A DNA stretch of 64,000 nt from the NCBI GenBank assembly GCA_023388175.1, contig JAEWGT010000009.1, positions 124,001-188,000 of the forward strand. Direction: 5' to 3'. Shown here piece after piece: positions 23,784-32,269 of this stretch (position 1 is the stretch's first letter; each line of letters opens with the position of its first letter). This DNA comes from Pseudomonadota bacterium (lineage in GTDB: Bacteria > Pseudomonadota > Alphaproteobacteria > Rhizobiales > Devosiaceae). Position numbers and translations under genes: made by a program. The notes below the pieces were generated by a model, which was given only the letters and a program-made list of their open reading frames with translations, searched no databases and was not told the DNA's origin.

Positions 23784-26498
23784 ATGGATTTTCGCATTTC
23801 GGCCGATGACCGCGTTGGTGCCCCCGCTGGCAGGCAAAGCAAGCCGCAGGCGCGCCCTGCCGCCAAGGGTCAGCGCGTTGAGCCGCAGTTGAGCAAATCC
23901 GGTGCTGCTCCAGCCATGGGCCAGACCATGTCCTTTTCCGTCGACAATGAGCGTCCCGGTGGTGCTGGTGGTGCTGGTGGCGGCGGGAAACCGCCTCGGG
24001 GCAAGGATAAGCCGCCGCGCAAGGGCCGGGCCGAACCGGCAAAGCCAAAAAAGAAGCGCCGTTCCGGCGGCTTTCTTATGGGCCTGCTCTGGTGGGGCTT
24101 CGTCGCTTGTCTGTGGGGTGGCCTCGCCGTTATCGGCGTTATCGTCTATTACGGCGCGCAATTGCCCGCTTCCAACACCTGGGCCATTCCCGAGCGTCCC
24201 CCCAATATCCGAATTCTGGCGGCAGATGGCACGCTGATCTCCAATCGCGGCCAGACCGGCGGTGAGGCGGTGACCTTCCGCGAATTGCCCCAATATGTGC
24301 CGGCCGCTTTCATCGCGTCTGAAGACCGGCGCTTCATGAGCCACTTCGGCGTCGATCCCATCGGCCTCATGGCTGTGGCGGTTGAGTCGGTTCAGGCACG
24401 CGGAGTGACCCGCGGCGCTTCGACACTGACCCAGCAGGTCGCCAAGAATCTGTTTCTCACCCCCGATCAGACCCTGGGCCGCAAGGTTCAGGAGGCTATT
24501 CTTGCCGTCTGGCTGGAGCAGAGCTTTACCAAAGAAGAAATCCTCGAACTCTACATGAATCGTGTCTTCTTCGGGCAAGGGGCCACCGGGATCGAAGCAG
24601 CGGCGCAGACCTATTTTGGCGTTTCCGCCCGTAATCTCTCGCTCGGTCAGGCGGCCATGCTGGTGGGCATCCTGCCTGCGCCTTCGGTCTATAATCCAAA
24701 GACCAACCCTGATCGCGCCCGCGAACGCCAGCGTCTGGTGCTCAACCTGATGGCGCAGGAAGGCTATATTACCCGCGAGGAGGCCGACGCCGCCCGTATC
24801 GACCCCGACCAGCAGGTACGCACCGTAGTCAGGGGTTCGGAATCCTATGTCGCCGACTGGGTCGAAAGTCTGATGACATCCTATCTCGGCGAGATTGAAA
24901 GCGATGTCGTGGTGCAGACCACGATCGACTACAAGATGCAGCGCGATGCCGAATTCATCGTCAAGGAAGCCGTCGCCAACGAGGGCTCCAGCCGTGGCTT
25001 CTCCCAAGGGGCTCTGGTGGCCATGGATGTGGACGGCAAGGTGCGCGCCATGGTGGGCGGCGTCGATTATCAGGCCAGTCAGTACAACCGCGCGGTCACC
25101 GCTCGCCGCCAGCCTGGCTCCACCTTCAAGCCCTTCGTCTATCTGGCCGCGATGGAAAAGGGCTATACTCCGGACACTTTGGCCGAAGACGCCCAGTTCG
25201 ACTACAATGGCTGGAGCCCGCGCAACTCCACCGGAAATTATGCCGGCACGGTTACGCTGCGTCAGGGCCTAGCCTATTCGCTCAATACCATTGCCGGGCG
25301 TCTTGCGATCGATGTCACCCCCGAAAAGGTCATCGAAGTCGCCATGCGCATGGGCATTTCGTCCAATCTGACTGCTGTGCCTTCCATCGCACTGGGGACG
25401 CAGGAAGTGAACCTGCTCGAATTGACCAGCGCCTACGCACCCTTCGCCAATGGCGGCTATGGCGTCATTCCCAATGTCATCACCAAAATAGCCGATGTCG
25501 AAGGCAATGTGCTCTATGAAGCCTCTGATGCCGGTCCGGGCCGCGTCATCGACCCCACGGTGCTGGCGCAGATGAACGATATGCTGGAAACGGCGGTGGA
25601 AGTAGGCACGGGCCGTGGCGCCAATGTCGGCGGCTGGGAATATGCCGGCAAGACCGGCACCTCCCAGGAATCGCGCGATGCGCTCTTCGTCGGGTACACC
25701 TCGGCCATGGTCACTGGCGTTTGGTTGGGCAATGACGACAACAAGGGCACGCGTCTGTCTGGCGGCAATGTGCCGGCGTCCATCTGGTCGCAATTCATGA
25801 CCAAGGCGCATGAGGGGCGTTCCCCTCAGCCCATTCCGGGCGGTTCCTATGCTGGCCAGCTAATCGCCCAGCAGATGATCGATCCCAATACCGGCATGCC
25901 GATGATCGACCCCACGACCGGGCAGCCCGTTGTGCAATATGTCGATGGCGGCACCAATCAGCCTGTGCAGACCATGACCGATCCGGCAACGGGTCAAGTC
26001 TATGCCATCGACCCTGCGACCGGCCAACCCATGCAGGGCTTGCAGCCCATCCAGACCCAGTCGGCCAATCCGCCGATCCAGACCGGCATCATGACCGATC
26101 CTGCCACCGGCATGCAGTATGACGCCAATACCGGGCAGATGGTCACCAATGGTGGCGACGCCACCTGGGGCCAGTTCGATCAGAACCAGAGCGTCACCTA
26201 TGACGCAAATGGACAGGCCATCGATCCGGTCACCGGTTATCCGTTGCAGAGCCAGAACAATGGCTTCGACAACAGCGCGCCCATCGACCCCGATACGGGC
26301 CTGCCAATGATGCTGATTACTGATCCGGCCACCGGCCAGCAGGTATGGGTTCCCAGCGCGCCCGCAACGCAGAACCAGCAGGTCTATACCCAGCCGCAGC
26401 AGGGCCAGTTCGCACCGCCCGCCGATATGGGACAGCAGCCGGTCTATCAGCAGCAGAATTCCCAGCGCACGCTGATGGATCTGATCTTCGGCAATTGA
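23784..26498 (+). CDS. Class A penicillin-binding protein 1A with a DPxTG-repeat tail
   Basis: This is a bifunctional peptidoglycan glycosyltransferase/transpeptidase, 904 residues. It has a long basic, Pro/Gly-rich cytoplasmic N-terminus (1-95), one membrane helix (about 97-122), and a GT51 domain with catalytic Glu180 in SEDRRF and the GASTLTQQ and LYMN motifs. The transpeptidase domain has SxxK at Ser446 (GSTFKPF), SLN and KTG at Lys623. After about residue 685 a ~215-residue Gln/Pro/Asn-rich tail carries repeated DP(A/T/N)TG units. That tail is longer than in most PBP1A proteins. ATG 23784 is the first ATG consistent with the family; its ribosome site is weak. Confidence 0.92.
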   Translation: MDFRISADDRVGAPAGRQSKPQARPAAKGQRVEPQLSKSGAAPAMGQTMSFSVDNERPGGAGGAGGGGKPPRGKDKPPRKGRAEPAKPKKKRRSGGFLMGLLWWGFVACLWGGLAVIGVIVYYGAQLPASNTWAIPERPPNIRILAADGTLISNRGQTGGEAVTFRELPQYVPAAFIASEDRRFMSHFGVDPIGLMAVAVESVQARGVTRGASTLTQQVAKNLFLTPDQTLGRKVQEAILAVWLEQSFTKEEILELYMNRVFFGQGATGIEAAAQTYFGVSARNLSLGQAAMLVGILPAPSVYNPKTNPDRARERQRLVLNLMAQEGYITREEADAARIDPDQQVRTVVRGSESYVADWVESLMTSYLGEIESDVVVQTTIDYKMQRDAEFIVKEAVANEGSSRGFSQGALVAMDVDGKVRAMVGGVDYQASQYNRAVTARRQPGSTFKPFVYLAAMEKGYTPDTLAEDAQFDYNGWSPRNSTGNYAGTVTLRQGLAYSLNTIAGRLAIDVTPEKVIEVAMRMGISSNLTAVPSIALGTQEVNLLELTSAYAPFANGGYGVIPNVITKIADVEGNVLYEASDAGPGRVIDPTVLAQMNDMLETAVEVGTGRGANVGGWEYAGKTGTSQESRDALFVGYTSAMVTGVWLGNDDNKGTRLSGGNVPASIWSQFMTKAHEGRSPQPIPGGSYAGQLIAQQMIDPNTGMPMIDPTTGQPVVQYVDGGTNQPVQTMTDPATGQVYAIDPATGQPMQGLQPIQTQSANPPIQTGIMTDPATGMQYDANTGQMVTNGGDATWGQFDQNQSVTYDANGQAIDPVTGYPLQSQNNGFDNSAPIDPDTGLPMMLITDPATGQQVWVPSAPATQNQQVYTQPQQGQFAPPADMGQQPVYQQQNSQRTLMDLIFGN

Positions 26499-26506
26499 AA
26501 TGATAA

Positions 26507-26534
26507 AAAAGGCCCCGGTCTCCCGGGGCCTTTT
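26507..26534. terminator. Bidirectional intrinsic terminator
   Basis: A perfect 12-bp stem AAAAGGCCCCGG/CCGGGGCCTTTT with loop TCTC stands between the convergent PBP1A and L,D-transpeptidase genes. It has A/T tracts on both sides. Confidence 0.9.
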
Positions 26535-26552
26535 CGTTTGCGTTGATGCAGC

Positions 26553-27239
26553 TCAGATCACGACGATGGGTGCGCCGTTCGGCACACGGTCATGCAGGTC
26601 GATAATGTCCTGGAAGATCATGCGGACGCAGCCGCTGGAGACTGCCTTGCCAATCGTGGCCACATCCATGGTGCCGTGTACGCGATAAAGCGTGTCGCGA
26701 TTGCCCTGATGGATATAGAGCGCTCGGGCCCCCAAGGCATTCAGCAGGCCCGGTGGCTGGCCATGGCGGTACATTTCCAGTTCCGGCTGCCGCTCGATCA
26801 TTTCCGAAGGCGGCGTCCAGACCGGCCATTTGCGCTTATAGGCGATATGACCCTTGCCGCTCCACTCGAAGCCGGCCCGGCCCAGGCCCACGCCATAGCG
26901 CATGGCGCGGCCATCGGGCATGGTGAAATAGAGGAAGTAATTGGACGTATCCACCACAACCGAGCCTTCACGCTCGCCGGTGATGTTGTCCACTTCCTGC
27001 CGCCAGTAGGCCGGCTGGATCATGGAGACATCGGCCGCCGGCACCGGAAAATCCTCTTCGGGCCGGGCGGCATACATGGCCAGCACATCGACAGGAACGG
27101 CGGGCCGGGCGGGCTCCACCGGCGTGGCGATACGATTAATGCCGGTCGTGGTGCACCCGGCAAGGGCAAGGGCGCCGAGACTGGCAAGGCCAGCCAGCAC
27201 GGTGCGGCGCGACGAGGTCGCGTCGAGAACAGACGTCAT
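26553..27239 (-). CDS. L,D-transpeptidase (YkuD domain) lipoprotein
   Basis: It forms 3-3 cross-links in peptidoglycan or attaches proteins to it, in the periplasm. The 228-residue protein has a twin-arginine start (TSSRRTVLAGLAS) and a lipobox LAGC near residue 29. The YkuD catalytic motif HGTMDVATIGKAVSSGCVRM is present, with the catalytic Cys in SSGCVRM. It is convergent with PBP1A, so both wall-synthesis types sit side by side. A 57-nt gap separates it from the next leftward gene. Confidence 0.88.
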   Translation of the reverse strand: MTSVLDATSSRRTVLAGLASLGALALAGCTTTGINRIATPVEPARPAVPVDVLAMYAARPEEDFPVPAADVSMIQPAYWRQEVDNITGEREGSVVVDTSNYFLYFTMPDGRAMRYGVGLGRAGFEWSGKGHIAYKRKWPVWTPPSEMIERQPELEMYRHGQPPGLLNALGARALYIHQGNRDTLYRVHGTMDVATIGKAVSSGCVRMIFQDIIDLHDRVPNGAPIVVI

Positions 27240-27296
27240 GAAGAATTCCTTGGCCCTGAATGGGCCGCAAGCGAAAGGGAAGGATGAACTATTCGC

Positions 27297-27635
27297 TCAG
27301 GCGGCTTTGGGTGGGCGCAGGGGAGTATCTTCGGGAGAAGCCGGTGGCGCGGCTTCGACCCGCAAGGTTGGGCTATCCTTGTCGGGCGCAATCGGAATTT
27401 GTGGGGTGCTGGCGGGGATGGCATGATGGGAGCCGAAGGGCATGACAATGCCCGAGCCCAGGTCGATTTCGCCACGCTGTACCTGAACCACGACCGGAAT
27501 GGATCTGTTGTTTTCGTCCACATGGTTCAGCACCACGATGGGTGTGCTGACATAGCGATGCGCATGCGCCGTGGTCGCTCCGGCAAGGGAGGCGAAGGCA
27601 AAGACGATAGCGATGAGAGCTATGAAGCGCTGCAT
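27297..27635 (-). CDS. Small hypothetical secreted protein
   Basis: This is a 112-residue protein with a signal peptide (MQRFIALIAIVFAFASLAGA, cleaved near AHA-HR). The short mature region is beta-rich (STPIVVLNHVDENNRSIPVV) and ends in a Pro-rich tail. No purine-rich ribosome site is obvious before ATG 27635. It precedes the L,D-transpeptidase in the same orientation and could be its operon partner. The family is not recognised. Confidence 0.6.
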   Translation of the reverse strand: MQRFIALIAIVFAFASLAGATTAHAHRYVSTPIVVLNHVDENNRSIPVVVQVQRGEIDLGSGIVMPFGSHHAIPASTPQIPIAPDKDSPTLRVEAAPPASPEDTPLRPPKAA

Positions 27636-27684
27636 GTCATTCTGATAGGAGAGAGATTGCGGCAGGAACAGGGCATTGATGCCA

Positions 27685-28434
27685 CTAGGTGCCTTCGCCC
27701 GGCGCCTGCCATGCCATTAGGCCGCGACCGTGTGCTTTTAGCCACGATCGGCCCCGCTCCATATCCGGCAGGGTCCGGCTGACTACCGCCCAGAAGGCAG
27801 GAGAATGATTCATCTCCAGCAGATGCGCCACTTCATGAGCCGCGACATAATCCAGCACGAAGGGCGGTGCCAGAACCAGGCGCCAATTATAGTTGATATT
27901 GCCGTTGGACGAGCACGAACCCCAGCGGCTCGACTGGCTGCGCAGGCGTACCTGCTTTACGTTGACCCCAAGTCGGCCTGCATGAATTGTGGTGCTCGCC
28001 TGAAGATCTGCCAGCGCTTCCGCTTTGAGCCAATCATAAAGCCGGCGTGGCTGATGCTCCGCATCGCCGGGAACAAGCAGCAGCCTCCCAGTTTCAGACT
28101 CGCGTCTTTCAACGCGTCCCCGCAGCAATCCCGACGCCGCTATTGTGTGCGCCTCGCCGCGCAGGGGCAGCACCGCGCCAGCGCGCAACACCTGTGCCTG
28201 CGCCGATCGGGGCAGTCGCGCCGCCAGCCAGGAACGGTGTCGGCTGAGAAAAGCTTCCGCATCGCTCCAGCGCGCGGTCTCCGGCAGGGTAAGCAATGGC
28301 CCGCTGGCCGGCAGCGACAGGCGAAAGCTGCGCGCCCGCTTGCTCGTCTTGACGGCAACAGCCGTCATCACCCCATCGAGATCGACATGGGTGACCTTGG
28401 GCGGGCTGGAGCGTTGGCGCAGAAAGGAAAACAT
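27685..28434 (-). CDS. YgjP-like zinc metallopeptidase (M48/SprT-like, former DUF45)
   Basis: This is a protein of about 249 residues. The family signature is clear: VKQVRLRSQSSRWGSCSSNG followed by NYNWRLVLAPPFVLDYVAAH and the zinc motif HEVAHLLEMNHSPAFWAVV, with a final W-rich helix (GRSWLKAHGRGLMAW). ATG 28434 is used; an in-frame GTG two codons upstream is an alternative, and no strong ribosome site is seen for either. It is predicted to be cytoplasmic. Its substrate is unknown. Confidence 0.85.
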   Translation of the reverse strand: MFSFLRQRSSPPKVTHVDLDGVMTAVAVKTSKRARSFRLSLPASGPLLTLPETARWSDAEAFLSRHRSWLAARLPRSAQAQVLRAGAVLPLRGEAHTIAASGLLRGRVERRESETGRLLLVPGDAEHQPRRLYDWLKAEALADLQASTTIHAGRLGVNVKQVRLRSQSSRWGSCSSNGNINYNWRLVLAPPFVLDYVAAHEVAHLLEMNHSPAFWAVVSRTLPDMERGRSWLKAHGRGLMAWQAPGEGT

Positions 28435-28492
28435 TGGCACCGATACGGAATCACTGCAGCCATTTTAGTCTGGTAGAGGAAGACGGGCACAT

Positions 28493-28518
28493 AAAAATGG
28501 CGCCCCTTGCGGGGCGCC
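28493..28518 (-). terminator. Intrinsic terminator of the DUF2852 gene
   Basis: The 8-bp stem is GGCGCCCC/GGGGCGCC (28499-28518) with a TTGC-type loop, followed on the minus strand by ATTTTT. It lies 60 nt after the stop of the gene at 28578. Confidence 0.8.
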
Positions 28519-28577
28519 GAAGTGGCCGTTGGGAATAAACCGGCTTCAGGAGGTCGGGAAGTCGAAGCCATAACGGA

Positions 28578-29042
28578 TCAGGTATTGTTGGGGTTGCCCC
28601 AATTGTTCGAATTATTCTGGCCGTCGTCGCCGTAACCCTGGCGGGAGCCGCGCCGCTCGTTCATGAAACGGTCGAACTCCTCGCGGTCCTTGGCCTTGTT
28701 GAGGTTCGCCATATATTCGTGGAAGGCCTCGATTTCGGCGTCGAGACGTGCGCGTTCTTCCTCAAGACGGCGAAGCTGTTCGGCACGGTAGTCGTCAAAG
28801 GCGGCATTGCCCGACGAGTTGTAATTGGCGCGGCCAAAGCCGGCATGCTTGGTATTGTCACGCATAAAGCTGCATCCCTTGTTCCAGTAGGTCTGTGCCT
28901 TCTCGGCGGAGCCGCCGAACTTCTCACCCCAAAGGATGTAGCCGAGTACGGCCAGGCCCAGCGGCCAGAACAGGATGAAGCCAACAACCATGAGTGCGAT
29001 GGTCAGCGGTGACCATTGTGGTTTGATGATAGCGGTGGTCAT
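28578..29042 (-). CDS. DUF2852 domain membrane protein
   Basis: This is a 154-residue protein found across Hyphomicrobiales. An N-terminal membrane helix or hairpin (LTIALMVVGFILFWPLGLAV) is followed by an amphipathic coiled-coil stretch (FDDYRAEQLRRLEEERARLD) and a polar Asn/Gly-rich tail (DGQNNSNNWGNPNNT). GGGAG stands 9-10 nt before ATG 29042, which decides the start. Function unknown. It is divergent from the regB gene. Confidence 0.82.
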   Translation of the reverse strand: MTTAIIKPQWSPLTIALMVVGFILFWPLGLAVLGYILWGEKFGGSAEKAQTYWNKGCSFMRDNTKHAGFGRANYNSSGNAAFDDYRAEQLRRLEEERARLDAEIEAFHEYMANLNKAKDREEFDRFMNERRGSRQGYGDDGQNNSNNWGNPNNT

Positions 29043-29199
29043 GTCATTACTCTCCCAGTCACGATGAACCTTAGGTGGCCACGCAATGGGCAGGATCAAG
29101 ATTGTGCCTATGGATTTTTTGCCCTTGAAATGGCTTTTACCCTCACTATGCCGTGCAAAATCCTCGCTGCTTGCACGCCCTATGCGCTAAGACATATCC

Positions 29200-30522
29200 A
29201 TGACTGACCAGCTTGCCTCTCCCGCCCTGCTGCCTGCCGGCTGGCGTCCTTTGCGCCTGCAGACACTTCTGCTGCTGCGCTGGCTCGCTGTGGCCGGCCA
29301 GACGATTGGTGTCCTGTTCGTTTTTCTGGGCCTCGGCTTCCCGCTGCCGCTTTGGGCGTGTCTGGGCCTGATCGCCCTGTCCGCAGCGCTCAATATCGGC
29401 CTTGTCTGGCGTTTCGGCGCCAACCTGCGTCTCTCCCCGCGCAATGCCGCGCTGCAACTGACCTTCGACCTCTGCCAGTTGGGGGGGCTGCTGGCGCTGA
29501 CGGGTGGCTTGCAGAACCCGTTCTCGCTCCTGCTTCTTGCCCCGGTTTCCGTATCGGCCACCACATTGCCGCAGCGCCAGACGCTGGCAATCGCGCTTCT
29601 GGCGTGCCTCATCGCCTCGCTGATTTCGGTGGTGCATCTGCCGCTGCCCTGGGATCCGGCAGCCCCGCTCTCTTTCAACCGCATCTATGTCATCGGCATC
29701 TGGGTCTCGATCATCTGCGGCGTGGTCTTCATCGCTGCCTATACCAATCGCGTTGCCCACGATTCCCGCCAGATGGCCGATGCGCTCTCGGCCACCGAGC
29801 TGGCGCTCTCCCGTCGCGAACAGCTGTCTGCCCTCGACGGCCTGGCCGCCGCCGCCGCCCATGAACTGGGCACGCCGCTTTCGACCATCGCCCTCGCCGC
29901 CAAGGAGATGCGCGCCGAAGCCGAGGCGGGAACGCCGCTGGCCGAGGATGTCGAGCTGATTATCGAACAGGCCGCCCGCTGCCGCGCCATCCTCGGCAAG
30001 CTGCGCAATCTGGGCAATGAACCGGCTGATCTTTTCGCCGAAGCCCCGCTGACCGATATTCTCGATGAAGTCGCCCGCCCCCATGAAGGCCGCGGCAAGG
30101 TCATTCTGTTCTACTCCGAAAATATCTCCGGCCCTGCCCCGGTCTTTCCGCGCTCGGTCGGCCTGCTCTATGGCCTCGGCAACCTCATCGAGAACGCCAC
30201 CGACTTCGCCCGGCAAAGCGTGCGCATCGAGAGCGCCTGGGACCAGGCGGCGATCACCGTCTCGATCACCGACGATGGCAAGGGCTTTGCGCCCGAACTG
30301 ATCGCCCGGCTGGGCGAGCCCTATCTGACCAGCCGACCCCGCGATCCCGCCGGCAGCGACGCGCATCAGCCCGGCGGGCTGGGCCTCGGCATCTTCATCG
30401 CCAAGACGCTGCTCGAACGCACCGGGGCGAAACTGCGCTTTGACAATGCCGACCCTGCCGGCCATGCCCGCGTCACCGTGACCTGGGAGCGCCGGGCGCT
30501 GGAGGAACGATCCGGCGCATGA
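29200..30522 (+). CDS. regB: Redox-sensing sensor histidine kinase RegB/ActS/PrrB
   Basis: This is an inner-membrane kinase that senses the quinone pool and redox state and phosphorylates RegA. The 440-residue protein has six membrane segments (about 20-185). The ubiquinone-sensing motif GGLQNPF lies at 102-108, the phosphorylated His221 in AAAHELGTPLSTI, and the conserved redox Cys261 in QAARCRAIL. The C-terminal ATPase domain is typical (NLIENATDFA; GLGLGIFIAKTLLERTG). These specific motifs make the assignment firm. The response regulator gene follows 39 nt later. Confidence 0.92.
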   Translation: MTDQLASPALLPAGWRPLRLQTLLLLRWLAVAGQTIGVLFVFLGLGFPLPLWACLGLIALSAALNIGLVWRFGANLRLSPRNAALQLTFDLCQLGGLLALTGGLQNPFSLLLLAPVSVSATTLPQRQTLAIALLACLIASLISVVHLPLPWDPAAPLSFNRIYVIGIWVSIICGVVFIAAYTNRVAHDSRQMADALSATELALSRREQLSALDGLAAAAAHELGTPLSTIALAAKEMRAEAEAGTPLAEDVELIIEQAARCRAILGKLRNLGNEPADLFAEAPLTDILDEVARPHEGRGKVILFYSENISGPAPVFPRSVGLLYGLGNLIENATDFARQSVRIESAWDQAAITVSITDDGKGFAPELIARLGEPYLTSRPRDPAGSDAHQPGGLGLGIFIAKTLLERTGAKLRFDNADPAGHARVTVTWERRALEERSGA

Positions 30523-30561
30523 CTTTTGACGTATCGTCTGCAAGCGATTATGGAAATGGCC

Positions 30562-31113
30562 ATGAACACGATCGAAGACCTGCTTGCCGCCGATCCCAGC
30601 CTGCTTCTCGTCGATGACGACGCCGCCTTTCTCGGCCGTCTCGAACGCGCCATGGCGCGGCGCGGCTTTGAAGTCCGCATTGCCGGCAGCGTCGCCGATG
30701 GCCTCGCCGCCGTCGCCGAACGCCCCCCCGCCTATGCCGTGGTCGATCTGCGGCTCGAAGACGGCAACGGCCTCGACGTGGTCTCGGCCCTGCATCAGAA
30801 GCGCCCCGATGCCCGCGCCGTGGTGCTGACCGGCTATGGCAATATCGCCACGGCCGTGACGGCGGTGAAGCTCGGCGCCATGGATTACCTCTCCAAGCCC
30901 GCCGATGCCGACGACGTGATCAATGCCCTGCTCGCCACCGGCGAGGACAAGCCCGAACCGCCCGAAAATCCGATGTCGGCCGATCGGGTGCGCTGGGAAC
31001 ATATCCAGCGGGTGTATGAACTGTGCGACCGCAATGTCTCGGAAACCGCCCGCCGCCTCAACATGCACCGCCGCACCCTGCAGCGCATCCTGGCCAAGCG
31101 CGCCCCACGCTGA
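30562..31113 (+). CDS. regA: Redox response regulator RegA/ActR/PrrA
   Basis: This is a 183-residue response regulator. The receiver domain has the acidic pair in LLLVDDDAAF, phospho-acceptor Asp62 (VVDLRLEDGNGL), Thr in VVLTGYGNIATAV and Lys in YLSKPAD. A C-terminal Fis-like helix-turn-helix (NVSETARRLNMHRRTLQRIL) is nearly invariant in RegA proteins. ATG 30562 has GGA 7 nt upstream; in-frame ATGs at 30550 and 30556 are alternatives. It controls respiration, carbon and nitrogen genes in relatives. Confidence 0.92.
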   Translation: MNTIEDLLAADPSLLLVDDDAAFLGRLERAMARRGFEVRIAGSVADGLAAVAERPPAYAVVDLRLEDGNGLDVVSALHQKRPDARAVVLTGYGNIATAVTAVKLGAMDYLSKPADADDVINALLATGEDKPEPPENPMSADRVRWEHIQRVYELCDRNVSETARRLNMHRRTLQRILAKRAPR

Positions 31114-31203
31114 CAAGCGGGCGCGCTGAAGCCCCGGTTGGCGCAAAAACCTCCGGCTCCAATAGATGACGGTGCCCCGAGGCGGTTTCCGCCTCTGGTT
31201 GGG

Positions 31204-31374
31204 AAAAATGAGACGAAAGCCGCCTCGGGGCGCCGGGATTTCTGGCAGGGGGTGTTCTAGGGAGGCATCGCGGCCTGAACCCATCCCCGGACCCAGCCCC
31301 CGTTAACGATGCAGGGGCCTCCCGACTGTCGCCCGGCGGTTGATCGTTGCAACCCCATCATCGCCCGGCTGATG
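31204..31374 (-). ncRNA. Structured RNA-like element, copy B (family not recognised)
   Basis: This is the paralogue of 14743-14916, read on the minus strand. It starts CATCAGCC at 31374 and ends in a terminator GAGGCG/CGTCTC (stem at 31210-31226) followed by ATTTTT. Long blocks are identical to copy A, for example GACAGTCGGGAGG and TGCATCGTTAACG. Stems differ by paired changes: GGTTG/CAACC versus AGTTG/CAACT, and GCCCC/GGGGC versus GTCTC/GAGGC. A related upstream block starts at 31409. It lies directly downstream of the stop codon of the gene at 31416 (same strand) and convergent to regA. Confidence 0.6.
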
Positions 31375-31415
31375 CGCCAAGAGTAATGCCGCTGGTCGGG
31401 GCGGGGATAGATTCT

Positions 31416-32024
31416 TCATATGAAGCGGATGGAAGGGGCGCTTTCCGCCCCGCTCGTCCCGTCCAAAAGTGCGGTGCTGATGCGCCCGCCAGCGGGTTCG
31501 GAAGGCCTCTCGAACCGTGGATCATGCCGACGTGACTGCGCCAACCGCTGCGCCAGTTTGGCACGCAACGCCACCATACGTGTCGCCAGCGCCGCCGCTT
31601 CCGCCTCAGCCTTGGCCTCAGCTTTCGCCGCCGCCTTGCTGCCCGGCCTGGGAGCGAGGCGCTTCAACCGATGAATGCAATGGTCATCAGCCATCCAGAC
31701 CGGCTCGCCAAACCGCGCATCCCACTGGCTGTGCCGCGCCTCAAACGCCATCATCGCCGCCAGCGCCGCACGCAATTGCCCGGCCAGGCCCGCACAATCG
31801 GGCGCCGCCACCGGCAGTTCGCGACGCCGGCCCGCAGAAAATGGCAGGGCTTCAAACAGCAAAGCCTCGGCTGTGACGCGCATCTCCTCGGGCACGAGGC
31901 TACGCGGCCGCCGCGCGGAGAGGGCCTGCACCGTGCGGGAGAGGGCCTGCAGTTTCGGGAACAGGGTTTCGTGCCGCTCGATCAGGCGCGGACTGAGCTT
32001 TTTGGGGATTGGTGGTTTGGGCAT
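31416..32024 (-). CDS. Hypothetical basic protein
   Basis: This is a 202-residue protein, strongly basic, with no membrane segment. The first 60 residues are helical (PRLIERHETLFPKLQALSRT). The middle holds a Trp- and His-containing stretch (EARHSQWDARFGEPVWMADD, then HCIHRLKRL), and the C-terminal part is an Ala/Lys/Glu-rich coiled-coil-like segment. GAGGAGAG stands 7 nt before ATG 32024, supporting expression. The family is not recognised. Its stop codon is 7 nt from the conserved block in front of RNA element copy B, so the RNA could be processed from this transcript. Confidence 0.6.
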   Translation of the reverse strand: MPKPPIPKKLSPRLIERHETLFPKLQALSRTVQALSARRPRSLVPEEMRVTAEALLFEALPFSAGRRRELPVAAPDCAGLAGQLRAALAAMMAFEARHSQWDARFGEPVWMADDHCIHRLKRLAPRPGSKAAAKAEAKAEAEAAALATRMVALRAKLAQRLAQSRRHDPRFERPSEPAGGRISTALLDGTSGAESAPSIRFI

Positions 32025-32183
32025 GTGGCTCTCCTCGTTGGGGGACAGGAGAGGGTGCGCACAGGTGGAGGGGGCGGGGAGAAGTTTTGGGGTGGATTAC
32101 ATTTTCACTCTGGCGGCTAGCGCTTGAAAGCACGGCGGCGCTTTTTACTGCAACCGCAACGAAATTGTTGATTCACAAGACGA

Positions 32184-32210
32184 AACGGCGGTGATAGTAT
32201 CACCGCCGTT
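32184..32210. other. Perfect 12-bp hairpin
   Basis: AACGGCGGTGAT and ATCACCGCCGTT pair perfectly around a 3-nt AGT loop. It has no U-tract. It could be a terminator, a recombination or protein-binding site, or a remnant of a mobile element end. Confidence 0.5.
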
Positions 32211-32234
32211 CCAATTTAACGCGTTGGCTCAGCT

Positions 32235-32269
32235 GGCTCCCTAACCTTGTCCGGTTATGGGGGCCTTTT
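32235..32269 (+). terminator. Terminator-like hairpin
   Basis: GGCTCCCTAACC can pair with GGTTATGGGGGCC through three blocks (GGC/GCC, CCC/GGG, AACC/GGTT), followed by TTTTC. No gene on the plus strand is seen just upstream that it would terminate, so it may end a small RNA or be an attenuator for the gene at 32485. Confidence 0.4.

Noticed and set aside
23559..25007. 482-codon open frame opposite the PBP1A gene
   Set aside because: It is antisense to a gene with complete catalytic motifs; codon bias alone explains the open frame.
29146..31284. 712-codon open frame on the minus strand opposite regB/regA
   Set aside because: It is antisense to two firmly identified genes. Its composition is that of a shadow frame in GC-rich DNA, and it starts inside RNA element copy B.
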